The notes beneath the pieces were generated by a model that saw only the letters and a program-made list of their open reading frames with translations, was not told the DNA's origin and did not search any database. Below, piece after piece: positions 43,801 to 51,587 of a DNA stretch of 51,587 nt (positions are counted from its first letter, which is position 1; every line of letters starts with the position of its first letter). Where the stretch lies: positions 1 to 51,587 of the forward strand of contig VUYT01000058.1 of NCBI GenBank assembly GCA_008802785.1, in the 5' to 3' direction. Source of the DNA: Symmetrospora coprosmae (Eukaryota > Basidiomycota > Cystobasidiomycetes > Symmetrosporaceae). The position numbers and the translations under genes are program-made.

Positions 43801-45495
43801 CCCCAGCTCGACGGACTGGTCGTGTTCCAACGGGTCTCTTGGAGACAAATGTGGTTCTGAAGACGCCTCGGCCACCTCATGCTCTTCAGCTGCTGTGAAG
43901 TCTCCCGCCTGTGGCTCATCTGTGGAGCTCGACGTCCGAGCGAGCGTCGGTCTGGCTGCTTCCTCAGCGAAGTCCCGTTGTCGTTGTGGGCTCAACAATA
44001 TCGTAGCTGGCTGCACCACCGTGTGTCCCTCAGCCGGGACAGCGTCATCGTCCGAGCCTACGGCAGCAGCGTTGCCAAGATACGAGGGCGCCATCGGGAG
44101 ATCGGCGGTGGGAGCCTCTGCCTTGTCAGAGAGAGGACCATCCATAGCCGGAAGAACGCTCGCTGGGTTGATGAAGACGGCACTATCTTGCCGCGGCGAG
44201 CCGTGATTGATTACCGGCGAATCTGCCACGGCGGCGCTGTTTGCAGCGTCGCGCAAAAGTGGAGATGCGCTAGCGCAAGTGTCCACCAAGCAGAGGAGAG
44301 AAGGCTTGCACGCGTGTTCTTGAGGCTCGCATCGTGTGGTCTGCTCCTGCTCCTGCTGACCCATCATCGGATCCAACGCTTCCAGCGTCATGCGCGCGGT
44401 GCTCGTCTCGGGCTGACTCGCCATTCGAACGATTGGTGTTGTATGCCGAGTAAGCTCCGGGATCGGCTGCTGTGAAGGCAAGACCTGCTGCGGTGGCGTT
44501 GAAGGTCGAATATCGGGACAGGGAGATCCTGCCTCGCCCTCCAATCGCTCGAAGCAGACCGTCATATCTGCATCGCTCTTCGTAATGCCTTCTCCGACCG
44601 CTGATGCCATCGAAGTGTCCGTTTGGCTCTGTGCAATGATGGTGGGTGAGGCTATAGCTTCCTCGCTTGCTTGGAAGGGGAGTTCGACCATGGTCTGCTT
44701 GGCGGGCGGCGCAGGTGGAGAGAGTCCGAAGAGCGAGTGCGCAGAAGTATCTGCATCGTATGTGGCCTGTGGTAATGCACTTGTCGCGTGCAACCCGCTT
44801 GCTTGGCCACCCTGGCTGCCAACAGAGTCGGCGCCGCTTGCAGTGGTTGCGCTTGGCCCGTCCTGCTCGCCCGCGTCCAGCGGAGGGGATACGTCGGCGG
44901 GCGGATCGCGAGATGGACTTCTAGGCGGTGAGACAGATACGTCTTCCTGCGAGCATGCCACCTTCTCGGTGTCAGTAGCGGTGTTGTTGTTGTCCGCGTC
45001 GCTCAGGACATCCTGCTCCTCCTCGTCCTCGCTGCTCATGTCGTCGAGGATGAAGGCTGTCGAGCTGGTTGCGAGTGTCGAGTCGTCGTGATCTGCGGAA
45101 GGTGGTTCATCGGCGGTACCCTGCTCCTCCTCCTCTGCTAGCGTTGTGGACGGTGCGGCTGTTGTGGTGCGCGTCAGCTGGCTGCGAGCGCAGACACGTG
45201 ACTCTTCGCTGAAGCGCATCTACTCACGGGGCTCGAGCTCGACAGGATGGTAATTGAAGTGAGCGGCAACAGGCGTGTGAGCGACTGTAGGGTGGTTCTC
45301 CTTGTCTGCGCTGTCGTGGAGAGCGTTCGCCTTGGTTGGACTCGTGGGTGGAGCATGCTGCTTGACAGGTGACGCCCCTGCGCCTGCCAGTGGAGCAAAC
45401 CGCACGACCTGTGCAGGACTGTCGAGCATGGATGAGGCAGAGGAGGTCGCCCTTCTCCCGCCTGCATGAGGCAATAGCGTGAATGGTTCCCTCAT
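40834..45495 (-). CDS. large disordered protein of unknown function with KEN box
   Basis: Four exons on the - strand (about 45495-45228, 45134-42520, 42452-41019, 40980-40834) join in frame to about 1,487 residues. I do not recognise the family. The N-terminus (MREPFTLLPHAGGRR, VVRFAPL, FNYHPVELEP) looks ordered in patches, and DSADKENHP contains a KEN box, a degron read by the anaphase-promoting complex. The middle is Ser/Pro/Thr/Ala-rich with many SP and TP sites (SPQRVPLPTSPKK, SPRRVP repeated). Near the end RTVKWDRNLL, a basic helix (RRAKARAAELLMKN) and a final exon ending IPISKIVYRDDPDE look conserved. The last exon was placed by an intron (GTGAGT...TCAG) that joins VYK to LKREGKK. A cell-cycle-regulated nuclear protein is a reasonable guess, no more. 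No enzyme motif is visible. Confidence 0.6.
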
Positions 45496-46063
45496 CGCAG
45501 AGGATGCGTGCTGTCGGAAGGGGAGGAAGAGGGCGGACAGAGAGCGTGTCTTCGCGGTGTAAACAAGAGACGGGGTGTGCGCAATCCACCTCGATCGACC
45601 CTCTTCGATGCTCTCTCAGCCGGACAGGCAGCATCGCATATATGCGCAGGTAGCGGGGATACAGTAGCTGTGCAGAGCAATCACAGTGAATCGCTTTGCT
45701 GTCAATGTACTAGCTGCAGCTCATGCTTGAAGGGCCTGGGCTTGGACTTGTCAAACGGCCAATCAGGCCACGGACAGAGGAACCGCGAGCACGCTTCAAT
45801 GTGCATGGTCAAGCTTTTGTCGCGAGCATCGGCATGTAGGGGTTGGCCAGCTGCTTGTGCTGCTTCTCTGTGCATCTATCTGTGCCCTACCGTGTCGCTT
45901 CTCACGATGAGATGCGCCTGCATGCAGCGTGGAGTCTTGCCTGTCCCTTTCGCCTCTGAGAGCAAGCGCCGCCAGCTTCATCATGGATAGACGGGCCATC
46001 CTGCCTTGAGTCTTGACCAGTAATTGAAACCACATACACACACACGCATAGACCACCGTCACA
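45496..46063. promoter_or_regulatory. divergent promoter region
   Basis: About 570 bp between the starts of the disordered-protein gene (-) and QCR7 (+). No coding signal is convincing. Both promoters must lie here by arrangement; no specific element was assigned. A CACACACAC-like stretch (about 46033-46045) precedes the QCR7 start. Confidence 0.4.
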
Positions 46064-47064
46064 ATGGTGGGAGGATACATGACACCGCTCGGCATCTCGC
46101 TCGCTACGAGAATCACCCAGAGCAGGTGCGTTGAATGGGCAGCAGAGGCAGCTGGGGCGGGAGGCAGCGAGCACTCTCGGAGGGCCCGGGGATGCGGCAG
46201 CAAACGCAGATCTAAGAAGACGCCTCCTTCAAGCTCACAAGCGCTGATACATGCACACTGCTCTGTGCTCTTTGCGCCCTACACAGAGCCCTCTACCCCT
46301 TCTTCAAGAAGGTCGCCGACAAGTACGCCGACATCTGCGGCTACAGGCAGCACGGCCTCAAGTACGACGACCTCATCATTGAGGAGAACGAGACAGTGCA
46401 GACGGTGAGTGATGAGCTGTCGCAGGTGCCTTGCTGGGGCGTCTGGGGTTGGAAGAGCGTGCTCGCGGCAAGGCTGCACCTGCACGGGTGAGAGGAGGGC
46501 TTGCCCGGCGACGGACATGGCCTAAGCTAGGTCCGCCAGTGCCCCGACCAGCTGCTCTTTCTGGAGCACGCTTCTTGGACAGGCTTCCCGTATGCCTCGA
46601 TGCGTGCTCCCCGCCTGGTCACGGCTGTCCGCCCGCTGCTGGAGAAGCTCGACCGCCAGCGAGCGCCACGATTCATCTGCACCAAACTCCGTACCCATGC
46701 AATTGTACACTGCTCGTAAGCAGTCACTGACCGGTCGCTGCTGCATTCTCTTCAGGCCCTCCGCCGCTTGACGCCCCGAGAGGAGTACGACCGGGCCTAC
46801 CGCCTCCGTCTCGCATCCCAGCTTTCCGTCCTGCACCACCCGCTGCCAAAGGAGCAGCAGCTCACCCCTGATCAGGTGCGTGATATTTGTAACATTCGTC
46901 GTCAGTACAGATCGCCCGCAATCCTTTTCGGCTGACACGTTCTTGCTGCATGCACATAATAGGATCAACGCTATCTCACCCCGCTGATCTCCGAGATCGT
47001 CAGCTCGGAGCAGGAGCGTGCAATGCTCGACAACGCCATCCTGAACAAGCCAAAGAGGCATTAG
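46064..47064 (+). CDS. QCR7: cytochrome bc1 complex subunit 7 (14 kDa)
   Basis: Four exons (about 46064-46125, 46287-46404, 46756-46875, 46963-47064) give 133 residues, close to the usual 125-130. Family motifs are ALYPFFKKVADKYADICGYR, GLKYDDLIIEENETVQTAL, TPREEYDRAYRLRLASQ and LPKEQQLTPDQDQRYL. This UQCRB/Qcr7 subunit sits on the matrix side of respiratory complex III and contacts cytochrome b and the core proteins. The N-terminus (MVGGYMTPLGISLATRI) is spliced to the conserved part by a roughly 160-bp intron. The second intron is about 351 bp, far longer than others in the window, and holds a coding-like block (see separate entry). All splice phases agree. Confidence 0.92.
46529..46720 (+). 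other. coding-like block inside QCR7 intron 2
   Basis: Directly after a TAG at a potential 3' splice site (AAGCTAG|GTCCGC) the + strand stays open for about 62 codons to a TAA at about 46720. The reading starts VRQCPDQLLFLEHASW and includes RLVTAVRPLLEKLD. Third positions are strongly G/C, as in the real genes here. It would join QCR7 exon 2 in phase 0, but it needs an internal donor in phase 0 (for instance after CTG or GCT near 46615-46625) to rejoin exon 3. It may be a cassette exon, a remnant, or chance. Confidence 0.3.
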
Positions 47065-47620
47065 GCGGTTCGGAGCGGCGGTGATGTCCGACAGCCCTTC
47101 CTGTTAGCACGCAACCGCAAGTTGCGGGTCAGCCTAGGAAGGCCCGTTCTCAGTATGTACGTAGGCTTCGGCTACTTTGTCCTGGCTAGTGCAAGCGATT
47201 TCTCCCCATCTCCGTGCGTACGCACGCTGGTCATCCGTTTGCGTATGTTTCTCGCGTACCGCTTGCCATTCCCAGCAGCAGCCAGCAGTATCATGCGCTT
47301 CAGCACTCGCAACTTTGCCCGCAAGCGATAGCCCTTCTTTACGGCGGCCCTGCTCGACAAGGCTCAGGCTCAGATCCGCACTGTACGGAATCGAAGACCG
47401 ACGGCCACGCAGTGATGAACTGCCCGGCATAGAGCGATGGAAGTGCCTGTTCAAGATCAGCTCCTGCCCAAGCTCAGCAGCTTTCTGTAAAGCTAATGTC
47501 ATGGGCCGCTTAGCTCAATGTCAAGGGTTGCCGTCATTCCAAATGATCGAACGCGCATATCCGGGTCTTCATGTCTGCTTAGGAGACCTAGAAACACCCA
47601 CACTACGGCGCCTTGTCTGT
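47065..47620. other. convergent intergenic region
   Basis: About 555 bp between the ends of QCR7 (+) and PAM17 (-). Frames on both strands are open in places but look random. Nothing is recognised beyond the expected ends of two converging transcripts. Confidence 0.35.
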
Positions 47621-48620
47621 TTACAACGCAGAAGTACCATCGCGCTGTGACCCGAAAGCTGAGACGAGGAGCCTCGTGGAGTCAGCGATGTCTCCGGGCT
47701 CAGTTGCAATGGCTCTACTTACCGGCCTTTCTACGGTATGCTGCCTGATCGCGGAGCCATTGCCTAGATGTGACGGACTTGCATAAGCGGGAGCTGGAAA
47801 TCAAGCAAGATCTCAAAGGACCGACTCACTTGTACTGCTTCTTGCTGAAGATGCGCTCGCCTAATGCACGAAGCCGAAAGCGGGGGTAGCTCCTCTTAGC
47901 ACGTCTGTCCGGTAGACGCCTGGTCTGTTATCGGCCATGCAGAAAGTGCTCACGCACCATAAAAGTCAGGGACAGGGTTATTTACGCTCTGCCGACTCGG
48001 ATCCACACGCCTCTTCTGCACATGTTGGCCAAGGAAGCGCGAGTCCATGAGCTCGACCTTCTTCAAGACATCCCGATGCGTTGCCCGCCACAAAGCGTCG
48101 CCGAGGACGGGACCAGACAGCCAGCCTAGCGCGATGCATCCAACGACCGCAATGCCGTATGCGTAGATGGGCTCCAGGCCGAGGATGGTGGATGTCGGGT
48201 CGGTCTGGAGATTGGCGAAGTAGCCTGCAGATAGATGGCAAATGCGAGACCCTGTGTGTCAGTCCAGGGTGGCAGGAGAGGAATAAGGAGCCGCGAAAGA
48301 GAACGCATCTGACCTCCTCCGCCGAAGACGCCCGTCAAGGTTGTGGGGATGGCTGCAACGGTACCCCAATTCTTTCTCGACTTTCGCAGCTTGAAGTAAG
48401 CGTCCCAAGGCATGGCCGTGGCAGCGTGTGAGGTACTGGCTGCACTTGAGGCGCTCTGCGTCGCTGCCGCTGCTGCTCTCGGTGCCGGGTCCACGGACGA
48501 GGAAGCGTGCCGTGCATAGCGCTGCAAGAACTGAAAGCTCGGTGTCGCGGACTTGGTGCCCACAGGAGAGGAGCCGACGGCCCGGGACAGGGCGCGCACA
48601 GTCGCTGGAGTGCGCTGCAT
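47621..48620 (-). CDS. PAM17: mitochondrial import-motor subunit PAM17
   Basis: Five exons on the - strand (about 48620-48314, 48224-47958, 47860-47830, 47763-47723, 47658-47621) give 227 residues. The basic N-terminus (MQRTPATVRALSRAVG) looks like a mitochondrial presequence. The family core follows: MPWDAYFKLRKSRKNWG, GYFANLQTDPTSTILGLEP, two membrane segments (YAYGIAVVGCIALGWLSGP), VPDFYGERIFSKKQY and KQWLRDQAAYRRKA. Pam17 is part of the presequence-translocase-associated motor at the inner membrane. The start at 48620 was preferred over an in-frame ATG at 48635 because it opens the presequence directly. The last exon (ending RDGTSAL) was chosen because its phase fits and it stops soon after the conserved part; its exact acceptor is uncertain. 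Three of the exons are 31-41 bp. Confidence 0.88.
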
Positions 48621-49109
48621 TATGACAGAATACAAAATGCTGCTGTCGGTTTGGGTGAGACCTGGAGGAGGAGCAAAGAAAAGCGTGGTTGCGGTGGTCG
48701 TCCCCTGAGGCCTGAGGTCACGCCGTCACGCCGCCTCCATGGCGGTCTCGCAGGTCTCCGTCACGCCGTCCCCCAAGATCTCGAGAGAGTCAGCATCGTA
48801 CATTGCCAAGATGAGGGCTCTCCGCATCATCTGAATCGAGATAGCTCCAGAGTGCTGCCGCCTAACACAGGGCAAGCGTGTCCAACCACGACGACCCGGC
48901 GGGGTGGCGATCCGGCCCCGTACGCTCTAACGCTCGGCGACGGCCTCCTTCGGATCTTAGCGCGCGTGACTGACTTCCCTCTGACATATATGACAAGCTC
49001 TTCTCGCTAGTGGCTGACATTCTCCGCTACGATCCGCTTCATCATGCTCCCTCACGCGCCTTGACATCACTGCAGGACCCCACTCTGCCGCTCAGCTCTT
49101 CAATCGGCC
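48621..49109. promoter_or_regulatory. divergent promoter region
   Basis: About 490 bp between PAM17 (-) and the next + strand gene. It must hold the PAM17 promoter. A frame open from a possible acceptor at about 49076 (CACTGCAG) could be part of an upstream exon of the next gene. No specific promoter element was assigned. Confidence 0.35.
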
Positions 49110-49877
49110 ATGCAGCTATCGCATCTCGTAGTACAGCATCCACAGGTGTCATCGAAGGAGACGTGTCAGGAATGCCTTACCGACCTGGAGGACAAGCGAG
49201 CCCTCATAGAACGCGACGGCTCGTTGTCGGTCTCGCAAAGGAAGCGACAGCTCGAAGAGAAGGATCGCCAGAGTATGTGTTCATATGGTGGGCACGCTTC
49301 GCTGGCCTAGGCTGATCCCCTTCCTTCGCCCCAACTCTCGGCAGTTCATCGGCTATACTGGAAGACCAGCAAGAAAGCATCTGGGCGCATCAAGCATTTC
49401 GCCTTCTGCAGGTTCCAAGCTAGCGACATAAAGGCCGCTTGCCGTGAAGCAAAGAACGGTGGAGACGCTTCATCTGACGAAGGAAAGAACCCCCGCGCAG
49501 GCAAATCGAGGAGAGGGAATGCGCCAGGGAAAGGCAAAGGCGCGTCGACAAAAAGCGCAACCGCAAGCACAAGCAGTAAGAAGCGCTTCCGGGACGATGA
49601 CGAGCAAGGACAAGTGTCAGATGGTGATTGGGACGAGCGGTACTTGAGCGAAAAGTTCGGCACAAAAGGGCCAGCCGGCAAGCAGAAGGCGAAACGCCAC
49701 ACCAAGAAGGCAAGCGACCAGATAGATCACAAGACTTCGTCAACAGCAGTCACAAATTCTCTAGCTGCTCCAGATGGGTCCGTCGAAGAAGGAGAAGAAC
49801 CTGACGTATCGCCGGCCTCGGTGCCTCATCCGTTGCAAGCCGAAAGGCTTAGTGTGGAGCCCATGGACGCCGAGTAA
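49110..49877 (+). CDS. small basic protein of unknown function
   Basis: Two exons (about 49110-49272 and 49345-49877) join in phase to about 231 residues. I do not recognise it. The N-terminal third has a C-x2-C pair (ETCQECLTDLEDKRALIERD, 20 residues) and a charged helix (RKRQLEEKDRQ). Across the junction comes IHRLYWKTSKKASGRIKHF, then AFCRFQASDIKAACREAKN; this central block looks ordered and conserved in style. The C-terminal half is disordered, Lys/Ser/Asp-rich, with KKRFRDDDE and DGDWDERYLSEKFG. Composition suggests a nuclear, nucleic-acid-associated protein. The start is uncertain because the frame is open upstream to about 49070. Confidence 0.5.
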
Positions 49878-49914
49878 ATGATCCACTGCAGCGCTTCTCC
49901 AAGATGCGATTCTT

Positions 49915-51290
49915 ATGCCACCTACTACCATCAGCTTCACCACATACTTCGCGGCAAGACAGGCGCGGACCACAGTCCCGCACAAGGATCGAGAACATCA
50001 GGGCGACAGCTCTGACGCGGGCACCGAAGATTCGCTCCCTTCGCGCTCTGTTTCCCGCGAGGCAACGGCCTCTACAGGTCCTAGTACCGCTCGGACGCGT
50101 TCGACTTCAAGATCTGTATCCGTACCATGGGAACGCAACTTGAGAGGTGTCATCGAGAACTGACCAGACTAGCTCCTCTGCGTAAGCAGCACACCAGTGG
50201 TACGCGCACCTGTCGTCTACAAGTGAGTACTTAAAACCGGTACTGACGCAATGTCCGCTTCCATCATCGCAACAACTTGTGGACCTCTGCGTTCCTATCG
50301 GTTGGCCATGTCACTCCACCGACCCCCTTCATGTCTGAGGGCCTCTCCGCCTAGCGTAGCGGACATCCCCCGCAGGCATGACAGCACCATTCTCAGTGGC
50401 AAAAACGACAACACGCATCATTGATACCGAGCTCGGACCACGCACTGCCGCTTTCTCATCCACTCCCTCCAGCGAAAACACACAACACGTCCGTCCCGGA
50501 CCTTTACATGCACACGACCCCAGTCTCATCCTTAGTAATGATCGGCCGGCTATGCCAGGCTCGACAGCCCGAACACTACGCACACATCACGCATCACGCA
50601 CTCCGGCTTGCAGCGCGACAATTCAAGAATGGCAAACCAGCGCAACATACGCCTTACCGCCGCTAGCAGCGGTGAGTCAGGCACATAAACCGAAGTAGCC
50701 TACATGGCTGATTCGTCGCTTGCTTGCTCATTGCGAGCAACAGCAGCACTCATCGCGTCGGTGACGTCTCTGGGAGTGCTGCGGCTCGTCGCCAATACGA
50801 ACAAAAGACACGTAGCGCTCCCATCATCCGATATCGACGAGCAGCTGTTCACTCTCGAGCCAGAGAGAGGAACGACCCATCGCCTACCGGGGCTGCAGGC
50901 ACGTGAGAAGCGGGCACTTCGCTCAGACGTCGAAACGAGTATGAGCTGTGCATTGTCTGGCCCTACCCTCGTGCTTTATGTGTCCTGTTAGGGGCCACCG
51001 GAGGCAAGGTGAGCTGCTCAACCGTGCAGCTGTTCGTGCAGATGATGTTGCAGCAAGAATTTCTGCCCGATGCCTGCACCTGCAACCTTGGTAGCGCGGC
51101 TCAAGTAGCTCGCTTTAGCGCTATCCAAGCGTTGCACAGATCGAGCAACCGCTCTCTGTTGCCAATTTGTAATGCACACGAGCAATGCAGACCCCTAGGT
51201 TACATCTTGCCCTTGCCCTTCTCTGTCCTTGTCGGGCGCTCGCCGGAGAGGCGGAGCGGGCGTGAGGGTGCTGAGTTGTTAATTCTGTAG
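49915..51290 (+). other. poorly resolved coding-like region
   Basis: Several + strand stretches look weakly coding but I could not join them in one consistent phase. About 49915-50147 reads as an Arg/Ser/Thr-rich segment ending VPWERNLR at a possible donor. A short block (about 50190-50222) reads TPVVRAPVVYK. About 50378-50671 reads RIIDTELGPRTAAF and ends at a GTGAGT donor. About 50724-50906 reads as a basic segment. The G/C bias at third positions is weaker than in the neighbours. It may be one or two disordered proteins with many small exons, or non-coding DNA. Confidence 0.25.
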
Positions 51291-51323
51291 GCGGCTGAGC
51301 TGGAGTTGAGCTGGGCTGAAGCC

Positions 51324-51348
51324 GGGCTGGGCTGGGGCTGAGGGTGGG
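51324..51348 (+). other. G-quadruplex-capable sequence
   Basis: Five runs of three or more G separated by loops of 1-4 bases (GGG CT GGG CT GGGG CTGA GGG T GGG). It satisfies the usual intramolecular G-quadruplex pattern on the + strand. It lies between uncertain coding stretches. Confidence 0.7.
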
Positions 51349-51502
51349 TGAACGAGGTGGGCAGTGTGAAAGAGTGGATTCCAGCTGTGCGGGGATCCAG
51401 GGAAGAGGGTGTGTGGATAGAAAGACACGTTGTGCGATACTGCTGTATCCCCTGTGCAAACACAAAGTAATGCACCCTACGGAAGGAATGACCTCTCAAT
51501 GA

Positions 51503-51587
51503 TCTACTTACTGCCAAGACGACGGCACCAAGGCCTGGCACGCCTTCGTCGACCACTACGGCAAGGTCGATCTCGGCACGACGCTCA
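51503..51587 (+). CDS. partial gene at right edge
   Basis: From 51503 a + strand frame is open to the end of the window, with 22 of the last 24 codons ending in G or C. It reads DDGTKAWHAFVDHYGKVDLG. An exon might begin after AG at about 51518. The opposite strand is also open and has a perfect GTAAGT donor after a stretch reading VVVDEGVPGLGAVVLA, so the coding strand is not certain. Too short to identify. Confidence 0.3.

Noticed and set aside
1-51587. tRNA, rRNA, CRISPR arrays, transposons or virus-derived elements
   Set aside because: No B-box-like GGTTCGANNCC with a fitting A-box, no rRNA core, no spaced repeats, and no transposase, reverse transcriptase, integrase or capsid-like frame was recognised.

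Overview
The window looks like nuclear DNA of a basidiomycete fungus, perhaps Ustilaginomycotina. It is GC-rich, its genes are dense and cut by many short introns (mostly 60-110 bp, GTRNGY...YAG), third codon positions are rich in G or C, and every recognisable product is a fungal housekeeping protein. I saw no rRNA, tRNA, CRISPR array, transposon or provirus. Gene models were built by reading frames across intron junctions, so internal splice sites may be off by 1-2 bases; outer ends that coincide with open-frame ends are firmer.

Left third (0.4-18 kb, all + strand): a disordered protein with a Scm3/HJURP-like (CENP-A chaperone) signature; an F-box-like protein; a medium-chain dehydrogenase/reductase; a Pif1-family helicase that carries two RNase H1-type hybrid-binding domains at its N-terminus; a GPANK1-like G-patch protein; tyrosyl-DNA phosphodiesterase 1 (TDP1); and RPAP1/Rba50, an RNA polymerase II assembly factor. 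Several of these act on DNA repair, R-loops or transcription.

Middle (18-31.6 kb): on the - strand, in tandem from right to left, an AAAP/Mtr-type amino-acid transporter, an ISWI chromatin-remodelling ATPase and the small DNA polymerase delta subunit POLD4/Cdm1. A TRK-type potassium transporter on the + strand starts divergently from the amino-acid transporter, across about 850 bp.

Right part (31.9-51.6 kb): on + the spliceosome-disassembly G-patch protein TFIP11/Ntr1, a polyglutamine protein with a bZIP-like segment and the vacuolar endopolyphosphatase PPN1; on - a large disordered protein of unknown function with a KEN box and a conserved-looking tail; on + the complex III subunit QCR7; on - the mitochondrial import-motor subunit PAM17; on + a small basic protein I do not recognise and a poorly resolved coding-like stretch; and a fragment of another gene at the right edge.

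The genes do not form one pathway. The most interesting items are the tandem hybrid-binding-domain/Pif1 fusion, whose two domains share an intron position and phase (a visible duplication), the density of micro-exons (17-23 bp in five genes), and a coding-like block inside an unusually long QCR7 intron.
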